DNA of 64,000 nt from Aquamicrobium lusatiense (GTDB taxonomy: Bacteria > Pseudomonadota > Alphaproteobacteria > Rhizobiales > Rhizobiaceae): assembly GCF_014201615.1 (NCBI RefSeq), contig NZ_JACHEU010000001.1, positions 1,259,631 to 1,323,630 of the forward strand, given 5' to 3'. The stretch's first letter is position 1; every line of letters starts with the position of its first letter. The notes below the pieces were generated by a model. It was not told the DNA's origin, searched no databases, and was given only the letters and a program-made list of their open reading frames with translations. The translations under genes were made by a program, and so were the position numbers. Positions 42,969 to 50,505 of this stretch are shown here, piece after piece.

Positions 42969-43204
42969 GGCTCACCCCGGTCGATAATGACCTCGCATCG
43001 GCCCTTGAGCGTCGTCGTGGTCTGATTGGCCCAACTGACAACCCTGCGTGCTCGACAGACACGAAGGCAGGGATTTATCGCAGCCATGTGGGCGGCGTTT
43101 TCCTCGTTCGGATAGAAATATTCATCCCACAGGCGACCGTCCGGCTTGACGATGACGAAGCCGCGCTTGACCGTGGGCTTGTGGAAATCAGCAGGGATGA
43201 TCAC
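42965..43204 (-). CDS. Hypothetical early protein
   Basis: 79 residues with a GTG start at 43204 overlapping the upstream ParB-like stop as GTGA. The sequence (IIPADFHKPTVKRGFVIVKP, EYFYPNEENAAHMAAINPCL) is a compact alpha/beta-looking domain. No family recognised. Part of the tightly overlapping early operon. Confidence 0.6.
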   Translation of the reverse strand: MIIPADFHKPTVKRGFVIVKPDGRLWDEYFYPNEENAAHMAAINPCLRVCRARRVVSWANQTTTTLKGRCEVIIDRGEP

Positions 43205-44043
43205 GCCGCAACCCTCCGCTTCTTACGGGTCTTCCTGAACCACTGGACGGCCAGCGCCCGCCACACCGGCACCTTCTGAGCTACGCTGAACACCTTGGCC
43301 TCATGTTCGGCAGCCTTGCCGGCCATCTCGATTTCGCGTGTCAGGTCTTCCGGCTCGAACTGGTCGCAGAACTCCGGTTCTGTCATGAGATACTCGGCGG
43401 CCTTGATGTGATCGGCGGTGATCGGGGCCAGCTTGGCCTTCGCCAGAACCTCCAGAACCATGCGGGCCTTCATGACGCCGCGTTTGTCGACCAGCGCTTT
43501 GATTGCCGAGATCGAAATCGTCTCGCGATGCTTGAAGTCGGATCGGCTTGGCGGGGTACGCATGATGATGACGCCGGCACGCTCGCAGGTTTTCAGAACG
43601 TCGAGGGCGTCGACATCGCCGGCCGTGACCTCCGCGAAGAACACCTGCAACGGTGTGACGCCGAGACGCTGAGTATTCTGACCGACGAATGCCGCAGCCT
43701 GCACGGTGGTGTCGGCCGCCTCGACGATCATGACCGGGATCATGTCGATGTGCGGATGGCTGGCCGCTGCGATGGCCGTGTGCTGGCCGTCGATGACCTT
43801 CAGCACGGTTTGGCCGTCATGGTCGGCATAGGCGCAGATCGGCGGCTTGTACTTGGTCCAGTCGAAAGCTTCGATAATCCGCCGGATCTGGCGCAGGCCT
43901 CGTTCACCGACGCTGCGCTGGTAGGCCGGATCGACGAACAGGGTCTTGGGGTCGACACGTTCGCAGATCGGTTCGCCGGTGTCGGGCGCTGCCGTATCCA
44001 GATCGGTGATGCTGATCGGTTCTATGGCGCGGAGTTCGGTCAT
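43201..44043 (-). CDS. ParB/sulfiredoxin-fold protein
   Basis: 280 residues from the ATG at 44043 (ATGA overlap upstream; the ORF extension to 44187 is inside the previous gene). Residues about 25-110 resemble the ParB/Srx domain: DPKTLFVDPAYQRSVGERGL, then CAYADHDGQTVLKVIDGQHT with the conserved DGQHT/R-x-x-A motif. The rest is helical, with IKALVDKRGVMKARMVLEVL. Phage ParB-like proteins may be CTPase DNA-binding proteins or nucleases; here it accompanies replication genes. Which activity is present cannot be told. Confidence 0.78.
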   Translation of the reverse strand: MTELRAIEPISITDLDTAAPDTGEPICERVDPKTLFVDPAYQRSVGERGLRQIRRIIEAFDWTKYKPPICAYADHDGQTVLKVIDGQHTAIAAASHPHIDMIPVMIVEAADTTVQAAAFVGQNTQRLGVTPLQVFFAEVTAGDVDALDVLKTCERAGVIIMRTPPSRSDFKHRETISISAIKALVDKRGVMKARMVLEVLAKAKLAPITADHIKAAEYLMTEPEFCDQFEPEDLTREIEMAGKAAEHEAKVFSVAQKVPVWRALAVQWFRKTRKKRRVAA

Positions 44044-44300
44044 GCTGACCCTCCCGTTTCGTGAATGCAGTATGTCTGTCGGATCATTTCGGCCTGAACG
44101 GCGTCTTGGAACGCTTGGACTTCGATGCGCGCGATACGAGGCGGGAGGCCGAAAGCGACGGTGAGTTCGAGGAACAGCGTGCGGCACGCCTGTCGGATGA
44201 ACCGCGAGGACCGATGGCCGTCCAGATCAAGCGCCTCAATGGCGACCGCCCGAACCCGGCGCAGGTTCCTTGCAGGCGGGAAGAGAACAATCGAGCCCAT
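44040..44300 (-). CDS. DUF6074-like small protein
   Basis: 86 residues from the ATG at 44300, overlapping the initiator stop as TGATG (a TTG at 44303 is possible). MGSIVLFPPARNLRRVRAVA and the later QACRTLFLELTVAFGLPPRI resemble the DUF6074 family typical of rhizobial genomes and their phages, of unknown function. It ends with an ATGA overlap with the ParB-like gene. Confidence 0.65.
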   Translation of the reverse strand: MGSIVLFPPARNLRRVRAVAIEALDLDGHRSSRFIRQACRTLFLELTVAFGLPPRIARIEVQAFQDAVQAEMIRQTYCIHETGGSA

Positions 44301-44959
44301 CAACCTTCCTCCGTTTCAGAAAAAAGTTCGACGGTTCCGTTTGCTCCAATTTCTCTACGGCCCTCTTCTTTACGAGTATCACGAGAGATGGGACCACGGG
44401 TGTCCTTTAGACCGGGACCACGGGTGTCCTTTAACTCGCTGGCCGGTCGGGACCACGGGTGTCCATAGGGGTCGGGACCACGGGTGTCCTTTAGACCGGG
44501 ACCACGGGTGTCCAGCCCAAAGGGCCTCAAATCGACCACCTCGACACGGTCGTCCAGCGTCTCGGGCAGGGCCAGACGGATCGTGCGGGTCTTGAAAAGA
44601 TTGTCGCCATCACGCCGCCAGCCGGATGCCACGATAAGAATTCCGAGATCGGCGTATCGCTTTATGCACCGCGTAATCGTCTTGTCGGAGCAGTGGCCGG
44701 CACGCCATGCAATTTCGCGGTTGCTCGCAATAATCTCTCCGCTGGAGAACATCAGCACCTTGCGCACTGCGGCCAGAAGGCGGAAATCGTCGTTCTCCAG
44801 ATGTACGATCTGCATCGCCACATCGTGCCATGCGTCGAACAGCGCCAGCTTTTCCTTCTTTTCCTTTGGCCATTGCAAGGGCACAGCTCGTCGCTGTTGA
44901 TGGCTCTTGCGCTTGCCTGTCAGCACGTTGCTACTCTTAATCTGTCTTGCCGCCGTCAT
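44300..44959 (-). CDS. Replication initiator-like protein with internal DTRGP repeats
   Basis: 219 residues. Residues about 35-130 are a winged-helix-type domain (NDDFRLLAAVRKVLMFSSGE, then HCSDKTITRCIKRYADLGIL), like RepC/phage initiators. Residues about 148-190 contain repeated DTRGP motifs (GLDTRGPGLKDTRGP) because the DNA there carries five 16-bp iterons. The C-terminus is acidic. It follows the Toprim primase with an ATGA overlap. By analogy with lambda O, which holds origin iterons in its own gene, this is the likely initiator and origin. Confidence 0.72.
   Translation of the reverse strand: MTAARQIKSSNVLTGKRKSHQQRRAVPLQWPKEKKEKLALFDAWHDVAMQIVHLENDDFRLLAAVRKVLMFSSGEIIASNREIAWRAGHCSDKTITRCIKRYADLGILIVASGWRRDGDNLFKTRTIRLALPETLDDRVEVVDLRPFGLDTRGPGLKDTRGPDPYGHPWSRPASELKDTRGPGLKDTRGPISRDTRKEEGRREIGANGTVELFSETEEG
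44390..44513. repeat. Five 16-bp iterons within the initiator gene (candidate origin)
   Basis: GGGACCACGGGTGTCC occurs identically at 44390-44405, 44414-44429, 44449-44464, 44474-44489 and 44498-44513, with start-to-start spacings of 24, 35, 25 and 24 bp. The unit is an imperfect dyad (GGAC...GTCC). Iterons clustered within an initiator gene mark replication origins of lambdoid phages and plasmids. The spacers differ and are too short for a CRISPR array. Confidence 0.8.
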
Positions 44960-45870
44960 GCCGCGCGTCTCCTCGCCATCACTGATGTGAGGATGCGCTG
45001 CACGGCAAAGATGCCCGCCTCCTGATGCAGATCGTTGAAGTCTGTCCGCAGCGTCGGCGGCATGCCGTAGGGCAGGCCGGTTTGCTGGGCGAAGTGCTCA
45101 CCGGTTCCGATCCCGCCGAACTGAGGCAGGGGCTTGTCGTTATCGGCGGCGATGAACGCTCGGCCTTTTACCTGCCTCGCCACAGCAACGATATTCGATG
45201 CCGAGAAACAGCACAGGACGGTGGCCTGCACGCCGAGGCCCTTGAGCGCCGCCCTGATCGACAGGCCGGTCGCATAGCCTTCACAGAGCCATGTGTAGAC
45301 CCCAGATGCGATGCGGTGCGAAGCGCCGCCGATCTCACCGCCGAACATGAACTTCTTGGTCCCGTCTTCCCAGATCAGTTGCGCACTGGTGACTTTGCCG
45401 GAGCGGCGGGCAGGGATCAGGACAGCACAAGTGGCGCCGGCAGGAACAATGTAGTCGCCCACGATATCGCGCACGGTCGCGGCCGATACGGTCATCGCTC
45501 GTTCGTCGCGGAATCCTTTCAGGACGAGGTAGGGATGCCCGCCGAGCGTCGATGACGCGATAAGGGCCTGAGCCATATCGGCAGCGCGCGCAGCGTCCCT
45601 CTCGGCCTTCTGCTTCGCCTTGGCGATGTCTCGCGCCACGGCTTTCTGTTCTCTGGCCGTCATGCCGTCGCGCAGGTTGATCGTCACCTTCTGGCTGGTC
45701 TGCCAGTTCCAGGCAGTAACCGAATGCTCGTTGACGATCAGCCGCCCGTCACCCTTTCCGCTTTTGCCAGCGGTGGTATCGGTATTCAGCCAGCGGCCAT
45801 AGGTGATGCGCTTGGGGATATAGATCCCGGCTTCATGGCAGGCTTGTTCGATTGCTTCGTGTATCGTCAC
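44956..45870 (-). CDS. Toprim-domain primase
   Basis: 304 residues from the GTG at 45870, overlapping the helicase stop as GTGA. The N-terminal part is a phage-primase-type region (YGRWLNTDTTAGKSGKGDGR). The C-terminal half is a Toprim domain: Glu in VYTWLCEGYATGLSIRAALK and the DxD-like acidic pair in AFIAADNDKPLP. It would synthesise RNA primers at the replication fork. No helicase domain is fused; a separate helicase is the next gene upstream. Confidence 0.85.
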   Translation of the reverse strand: MTIHEAIEQACHEAGIYIPKRITYGRWLNTDTTAGKSGKGDGRLIVNEHSVTAWNWQTSQKVTINLRDGMTAREQKAVARDIAKAKQKAERDAARAADMAQALIASSTLGGHPYLVLKGFRDERAMTVSAATVRDIVGDYIVPAGATCAVLIPARRSGKVTSAQLIWEDGTKKFMFGGEIGGASHRIASGVYTWLCEGYATGLSIRAALKGLGVQATVLCCFSASNIVAVARQVKGRAFIAADNDKPLPQFGGIGTGEHFAQQTGLPYGMPPTLRTDFNDLHQEAGIFAVQRILTSVMARRRAA

Positions 45871-47441
45871 GCCGCCGACCTCCGCTTGCTATGTTCGCGG
45901 AAGCGCTTCACCTCACGTTCGATGAGGCCCCATTCGTCTTCACGAAGCGACACCTGATCGACAGAAGCGTAGTAAAGCCCATAGGGCAGTTGTGAGTCCG
46001 GGTAGATCCCACGCCAGACGCCGTAGGCCCATTTGCGAGCCGCCGCGTCACCCTTTCGCGTATGTGAAAGGCAGTAGCTGAGCGCCGCGTTCCAGACGCC
46101 TCTCGGATTTTTAAGGCACGCTGCACGAAGGCCCTGCCGCGGCTGAAACGCCGCCTTCATGCTGACTTCGAAGTCGATTAGCTGACCTTCAACGGTCTGG
46201 ATTTCACCACGCTTCGGCCGCTCCCAGCCGCATGACTGGCAAACGATGGAGGCCGGCTCCATCTGCATCCCGCAGTCGCCGCAGAAGTGCTGCCTCTTTA
46301 TCCGCTCGACCGGTTCGCGCAATTCGCTGTCACGCCGCTGCGCATCGGACAGGCTGTCGACACCGTTCTCATAGAGCCACGCGGTTTCCTCGGCAAAAGC
46401 AATGCAGTTGCCGGAGTGGTCGAGCCACAAGCCAAAATCCTTGCCCGGCGAAGTCCGCATGACGCGGCCCATTTCCTGAATGTGGTTCGAGAACGATTTC
46501 CGATACGGCCGGCAGGAGATGCCGACCAGCACATCAGGAACATCGAACCCTTTCGTCAGAACCGCGCATGAGACGAGCCCGTGAATGGAACTGTTGGGCT
46601 TCCGGAATTCTTCGATCTTGGCGTCTCTGGTTCCATCGGAACTGTCGAGGTAGCTGATCTGCTGGAAGTTGAAGCCGGCCTCGGCAAACTGGCGGCACAG
46701 TTCTTCGCCGTGACGGACGGATGGCGAGAACACGATTGTCTTTGCCGGCCCGCCGAAGAATTTCGCCGTCTGTTGAACCCATGTCTGCACCACATCGCCA
46801 ATGATGGTGATGCCGCGTGATGCTGCTTCCTCGTCCTCATACTCGCCAGTGAATTTTTTCTTGGCCCCGGTCATATCTGGAGACACGCAAGCCTTGATCT
46901 TCAACGGCGCCAGAAAGCCATCCTTCAGAAGTCGGTTTACGGTCGCGCCGTTGACCAGACCGCCCCAATATTCCGCCATTCCCGCAGTGAACGGGGTCGC
47001 CGTGAGGCCGATGATCTTGGTTCGGGTGTACTGCTTCAGGCGCTCCAGCGTCTTCTGATACTGGCTGTGGCACTCGTCATAGAAGATCAGGTCAGGCTCT
47101 TCACCGAACTCCCGGCGCTCGAAAGTCTGGATCGTCATGATCTGGACGTTCTTCTCCGGCGCATACCGGTCGTTCTCGGCGTTGGCTCCCTGCACGACGC
47201 CATGGTCGATGCCGTATTCGTGGAAGCGGTCGCTGGTCTGCCTTGCGAGCGTCACGCGGTCCACAAGGAACCAGACGCGCTTGCCCTTCTGCATAGAAAG
47301 TCGGATCAGGTGTATTGCGGTCTCTGTCTTCCCGAAGGCGGTCGGAGCGACGAGCACGATCCACGACGCGCCGCTTCGCAGTTGCTCACGAAGCTGCCCT
47401 TCGACGTGCATCTGGTGAGGGCGAAGGATAAGCTCTTTCAC
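45867..47441 (-). CDS. Superfamily 2 DEAD/DEAH helicase with zinc ribbon
   Basis: 524 residues from the GTG at 47441 (GTGA overlap). Motif I VAPTAFGKTE (31-40), motif II FYDECHSQ, motif III LTATPF, and motif VI-type region GRVMRTSPGKDF are present. A CxxC...CxxC ribbon (HFCGDCGMQMEP, IVCQSCGWE) sits near residue 390-420. Such SSL2/UvsW-like helicases serve phage replication, branch migration or recombination. The start from 47513 in the same frame lies within the previous gene. Confidence 0.87.
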   Translation of the reverse strand: MKELILRPHQMHVEGQLREQLRSGASWIVLVAPTAFGKTETAIHLIRLSMQKGKRVWFLVDRVTLARQTSDRFHEYGIDHGVVQGANAENDRYAPEKNVQIMTIQTFERREFGEEPDLIFYDECHSQYQKTLERLKQYTRTKIIGLTATPFTAGMAEYWGGLVNGATVNRLLKDGFLAPLKIKACVSPDMTGAKKKFTGEYEDEEAASRGITIIGDVVQTWVQQTAKFFGGPAKTIVFSPSVRHGEELCRQFAEAGFNFQQISYLDSSDGTRDAKIEEFRKPNSSIHGLVSCAVLTKGFDVPDVLVGISCRPYRKSFSNHIQEMGRVMRTSPGKDFGLWLDHSGNCIAFAEETAWLYENGVDSLSDAQRRDSELREPVERIKRQHFCGDCGMQMEPASIVCQSCGWERPKRGEIQTVEGQLIDFEVSMKAAFQPRQGLRAACLKNPRGVWNAALSYCLSHTRKGDAAARKWAYGVWRGIYPDSQLPYGLYYASVDQVSLREDEWGLIEREVKRFREHSKRRSAA

Positions 47442-47782
47442 GCTGCCCTCCTTCCAGCATCGATGATCTCGGACGCCTTGCCGACGAACCATGTCCAGTC
47501 GGCGGGGTTGCAATCCTTGGGAGGTGACGACAGAAGAAGCCGCGCAATGTCATCGGCCTCCTTGCGCGAGAAGCCGCCATCAAACTCGATGATGGCCGCG
47601 CGTTCGTCGAACTCGCCCTCCTTCTCGATGAACTGAGCGATTTCCCTGCCGTGCTGACGGATGAATTCAAAAGCCCCATCCGGCAGCTTTTCACGGTTGA
47701 TGATGATCAGCTTTCCCGCATCTATGGCGATGTTCGCGCCGTGCGCCCTGATCCGTTCGACGATCTTTCCAACATCAGCCAT
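47438..47782 (-). CDS. Hypothetical early protein (TubC-docking-like N-terminus)
   Basis: 114 residues. The N-terminal part (ERIRAHGANIAIDAGKLIII, NREKLPDGAFEFIRQHGREI) resembles the helix-beta-hairpin pattern of TubC-type docking domains that appear in some phage early proteins. The C-terminus contains DWTWFVGKASEIIDAGRR. It precedes the helicase gene with a GTGA overlap. Function unknown, possibly an adaptor for a replication protein. Confidence 0.6.
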   Translation of the reverse strand: MADVGKIVERIRAHGANIAIDAGKLIIINREKLPDGAFEFIRQHGREIAQFIEKEGEFDERAAIIEFDGGFSRKEADDIARLLLSSPPKDCNPADWTWFVGKASEIIDAGRRAA

Positions 47783-48647
47783 CGACGATTTCTCCCGTCT
47801 CGATGTCGATGGCGACGTTGCGGGACCAGCCCAACTCGCTGAGCTTTTTCATCGCCCAAGTGAGGGTGTTGAGATTTTTGATTTTCTCTTGGCTTTCGCT
47901 GTAGAGGCGGGTTTCGAGAACCCGGATTTCCTCGTCCTTGTCGGCAATGACCTTGGCAAAGCCGCCCAGCTCGAACTGCACCTTCATTTCGCCATACAGC
48001 TTGTTCTCGGCTTTCAGCTCGGCATTCTCGGCTTCAAGGACGCGAAGCGCTTCCTCTAGTTCGAATATCCGGTCTTCGAGGGACAGGCCGTCATCGGCAG
48101 GCTGCGTCTTGCGCGCGGCAATCGCGTCGGCCTTGGCCTGTTCGCGCTGCTTGATGGCATCGGGCAGGGCGGAAACATGCTGCTCTCGCTGCCGGTCGAA
48201 CTCGGCCTGCTGCGCCTTGCGTTCTTCGCGTTGGCGCTCCTTTTCGGCGCGAGCTGCCGCTACGGCTTCGGCAACGGCGGTTTCTGGAGCTTCGCCCTGC
48301 TCGACGCGCTCACGTATTTCCGCCGTGACAGCCGGCAAATCGGCCTTTATTTCGCGGGCTGTGGCTTCGGAAATGTCCACAAATGTGGACACTTTTTCGC
48401 CCACTGCGTCCGATAGCGCTCGGATGACGCGACCTTGGTCAATCAATTGATAGGCCCGACTCCGGCCCATATCGAATTCGGCTTTGACGTAATCGCCCCA
48501 TGACGAATAGCCGAGGGCCTTCCATGCCTTGCCTTCATAGGCCTTGGTGATGTCCGCCCATGCCGCGTCGATGTGGCCGCGAATCCGTTCGGTCAGCGCG
48601 GAAGCTTCAGCTTTGGTGAGCTGCGTTGCAGGAGATTTCTGTGCCAT
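47775..48647 (-). CDS. Coiled-coil DNA-binding-like early protein
   Basis: 290 residues from the ATG at 48647. Residues 1-75 are helical and HTH-like (WGDYVKAEFDMGRSRAYQLI), similar to the N-terminus of several phage/plasmid proteins that resemble ParB/KorB-type HTH regions. Long coiled coils follow (AAARAEKERQREERKAQQAE, EALRVLEAENAELKAENKLY). It may be a transcription or replication accessory protein. No family assigned. Confidence 0.62.
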   Translation of the reverse strand: MAQKSPATQLTKAEASALTERIRGHIDAAWADITKAYEGKAWKALGYSSWGDYVKAEFDMGRSRAYQLIDQGRVIRALSDAVGEKVSTFVDISEATAREIKADLPAVTAEIRERVEQGEAPETAVAEAVAAARAEKERQREERKAQQAEFDRQREQHVSALPDAIKQREQAKADAIAARKTQPADDGLSLEDRIFELEEALRVLEAENAELKAENKLYGEMKVQFELGGFAKVIADKDEEIRVLETRLYSESQEKIKNLNTLTWAMKKLSELGWSRNVAIDIETGEIVDG

Positions 48648-48652
48648 GCGGA

Positions 48653-48802
48653 TCACGCTGCCTCCTTCATGGAAAGCAGCCGCCGCAATTCAGCGACCGC
48701 CTCGTCGAGTGTGCGGCCGGAAGCGACGATGCCGGTTGCAGGATCACGGGCGAGGACAGTGCCGTCATGGGTGCGGATAGAGGTGAGGGGAGGGAAGATC
48801 AT
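48653..48802 (-). CDS. 49-residue early protein
   Basis: ATG 48802 overlaps the upstream stop as ATGA, and the TGA is at 48655-48653, 6 bp before the next start. The product (MIFPPLTSIRTHDGTVLARD, then TLDEAVAELRRLLSMKEAA) has a beta strand pair followed by an amphipathic helix. No family recognised. The overlap in a chained operon supports it as a gene. Confidence 0.62.
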   Translation of the reverse strand: MIFPPLTSIRTHDGTVLARDPATGIVASGRTLDEAVAELRRLLSMKEAA

Positions 48803-49110
48803 TCAATCCCCCTTTCCGCCGTCGATGTGACGGGCTTGGAGAGGCGTGCCGCCGCCCACGCGTCGAGGTCGTCGACATGGTAGAGCGGAATGCGGCCTGC
48901 GTACTGCATGGCAGGTCCGCCGCCGATGGTGGCGAGCTTGCAGAGCGTGGACACGGCGATGTCAATGCCATGTCGATGTGCCAGATAGGAAGGAACGTCC
49001 TTGCGACGAAGGCGCGGACGATCAAACGTCGCGATGTTCTCGCCACGGAGGGGATTGCGTTCCCCGCCGATAGGCGTCATTTGTTCATCAGTCACGGCGG
49101 CATCTCCCAT
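48799..49110 (-). CDS. Excisionase/AlpA-like helix-turn-helix protein
   Basis: 103 residues. The segment RLRRKDVPSYLAHRHGIDIA followed by VSTLCKLATIGGGPAMQYAG and YHVDDLDAWAAARL is a winged-helix MerR/AlpA-type DNA-binding domain, common in phage excisionases and early regulators. It is the first gene of the leftward early operon, so it may be Xis or a transcriptional activator. The start is uncertain (49110 or 49080), as neither has a clear ribosome-binding site. Confidence 0.7.
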   Translation of the reverse strand: MGDAAVTDEQMTPIGGERNPLRGENIATFDRPRLRRKDVPSYLAHRHGIDIAVSTLCKLATIGGGPAMQYAGRIPLYHVDDLDAWAAARLSKPVTSTAERGIE

Positions 49111-49349
49111 TGGGTGCCGTTGGGGCCAGAACAGCTAGGCGGATGTACAGTCCGCTTTGCTGATCGATGAAGGCGACGGGGCTTGAGTCTTGGCGGACAC
49201 CCCGTCGCCGCTCCTGCAAATCGCAGGATGTATTCAAACGCCTAAGGTAAGGCGGTTTCGGATTCTACATATACTCGCAGAACCGCTTTCCCCAAAAGGT
49301 TTTTGTTCTGCATCCGTTCTGGGTAAAGCGGGGAAAACTTGTGCAAACT
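49111..49349. other. Probable early promoter region
   Basis: 239 bp without a gene between the excisionase-like gene and the upstream Tat-like gene. It is AT-richer at 49240-49340 and contains CCGCTTT (49283-49289) and AAAGCGG (49325-49331) as a dyad. A leftward promoter for the early operon is expected here, but no convincing -35/-10 pair stands out. Confidence 0.4.
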
Positions 49350-49682
49350 TTAGGATGTGCATAGACGCGGCGCTTTCATCTCGCACAAAGCCTCGCTCAA
49401 CGCTTTAACGGTGTACGCGCGGTTGGCTTCATCCCGTTCTTTACGAGGCAGATGGGCAAACCGAAGAACCGCCTTGATGGTCCCGGTACCGCCGTCAGAG
49501 TCCCGAATTATGCATCGCCAACCAGAAGTATCCTCGCCCAAAATGCCGGCGACGGTCTCCATAAGTTCGCGCTCAAGGCGGTAGGCGCGCTCCATCGGGG
49601 TTTCAGCCGGCTCAGCCATCGCCGGGCAGATTGCAACTGTTCCCATTGCAGGAAGGGATGACAGGAACTTGCGACGGTCCAT
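49350..49682 (-). CDS. Protein with twin-arginine-like leader
   Basis: 110 residues. The N-terminus MDRRKFLSSLPAMGTVAICP has an RRKFL twin-arginine-like motif and a hydrophobic stretch ending PAMAEP, suggesting Tat-type export. The mature part is helical and acidic with WRCIIRDSDGGTGTIKAVLR. An exported phage protein upstream of the early operon is unusual. Alternatively the leader may be coincidental and the protein cytoplasmic. Confidence 0.6.
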   Translation of the reverse strand: MDRRKFLSSLPAMGTVAICPAMAEPAETPMERAYRLERELMETVAGILGEDTSGWRCIIRDSDGGTGTIKAVLRFAHLPRKERDEANRAYTVKALSEALCEMKAPRLCTS

Positions 49683-49888
49683 TATGCCACCCCCCGGCTT
49701 TCCTTGCCGTCATCATGGGCAACCAGACCCTCGACCATCTCGCGCGCAATCCACAGAAGATTGTCTATGCGGGCGTCGTCTTCACCGACCGGCAGCTCAA
49801 ACCGAAGTTCGCAGATCACAGACATCAGGTCTTTGATTCGATGCAGATCGCTGTTGAAATCATCAACTTTCCACGCCGGCCGCCTCAT
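49682..49888 (-). CDS. Hypothetical protein, 68 residues
   Basis: MRRPAWKVDDFNSDLHRIKD and onward, predicted mostly helical (LMSVICELRFELPVGEDDAR, IDNLLWIAREMVEGLVAHDD). The start overlaps the neighbouring gene by 4 bp, and its stop meets the next start. No family recognised. It belongs to the short leftward operon behind the Arc gene. Confidence 0.6.
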   Translation of the reverse strand: MRRPAWKVDDFNSDLHRIKDLMSVICELRFELPVGEDDARIDNLLWIAREMVEGLVAHDDGKESRGVA

Positions 49889-50145
49889 ACCGAAGCCCTC
49901 CGCACTTGGTCGTCACGGAGTTCTTTGAAAACCGACCGCGCATCCCGCAGAATGTCGTTTATGACGTCGCAGCCGGTTGCGATGGCGCTTTTTTGAACGT
50001 GCCCATTAAGGCTGTGCCCAGCCATGAAGACCAGTTGGTTCAAGAAGATGGCCTTATCCAGAAGATCAAGGGCATCGAGAAAGGTGCGGGGTTCTTCGGC
50101 GGCGCTTGCCTCATCGGGCGCACTGGTGCTATGATTTGTCATCAT
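49885..50145 (-). CDS. Hypothetical protein, 86 residues
   Basis: An acidic, Ala-rich N-terminus (HSTSAPDEASAAEEPRTFLD) is followed by a helical part with LDLLDKAIFLNQLVFMAGHS and a basic end (RDDQVRRASV). It is 11 bp downstream of the Arc-family gene and overlaps the next gene by 4 bp. No family recognised. Putative lysogeny-module accessory protein. Confidence 0.6.
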   Translation of the reverse strand: MMTNHSTSAPDEASAAEEPRTFLDALDLLDKAIFLNQLVFMAGHSLNGHVQKSAIATGCDVINDILRDARSVFKELRDDQVRRASV

Positions 50146-50156
50146 CTTTCCTATCT

Positions 50157-50372
50157 TTAACCGGGTTGGTGGGTGATATGGCTCGGAGAGGTGGCCGCCT
50201 CTGCCGGGCCTTTTTCGTTCTCGCTCCGAATGGCGCAGTCAAGAACGTGGATAATTTCCGAGTTCATGGAGCGCTTATTTGCCACGGCACGCTCACGAAT
50301 GCGGGTTCGCATGCCGTCTGGCAGGCGAAGGGTGTATTTGTCGGGGCCGCCGCTGGCAGAAACTTGCTTCAC
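50157..50372 (-). CDS. Arc-family ribbon-helix-helix regulator
   Basis: 71 residues from the GTG at 50372 with GGAAGGAGAAA upstream. The core GPDKYTLRLPDGMRTRIRER, then ANKRSMNSEIIHVLDCAI, is the ribbon-helix-helix fold: a beta strand giving base contacts, then two helices. Proteins of this type (P22 Arc and Mnt) are dimeric repressors. It is the first gene of the leftward arm of the immunity region and is divergent from a second Arc-like gene, with three palindromes between. Confidence 0.85.
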   Translation of the reverse strand: MKQVSASGGPDKYTLRLPDGMRTRIRERAVANKRSMNSEIIHVLDCAIRSENEKGPAEAATSPSHITHQPG

Positions 50373-50396
50373 GATTTCTCCTTCCTCTCTTGATGA

Positions 50397-50470
50397 TGGC
50401 TATTAGCCACTCATTAACCATGGCTAATAGCCACGCTTGCGTCAAGGGGCAAAATGATGGCTTTTAGCCT
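50397..50470. promoter_or_regulatory. Three TGGCTAWTAGCCA-type operators
   Basis: Palindromes TGGCTATTAGCCA (50397-50409), TGGCTAATAGCCA (50421-50433) and the imperfect TGGCTTTTAGCCT (50458-50470) lie between the two divergent Arc-type genes. A leftward -35-like TTGACG lies at 50445-50440, so operators 1 and 2 cover the region where the -10 and start site of the small Arc gene would be. The arrangement suggests mutual and self repression. Confidence 0.8.
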
Positions 50471-50505
50471 TATCTTTGAAAACCCGCTGAAAAGGTCTTA
50501 AAAAT

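Noticed and set aside
44390..44513. Regular 16-bp repeats as a possible CRISPR array
   Set aside because: Spacers are only about 8-19 bp and the repeats lie in frame within a coding gene; iterons explain them better.
49283..49331. CCGCTTT/AAAGCGG dyad as an operator
   Set aside because: The arms are short, there is a single copy, and no partner regulator is evident; not enough to call.
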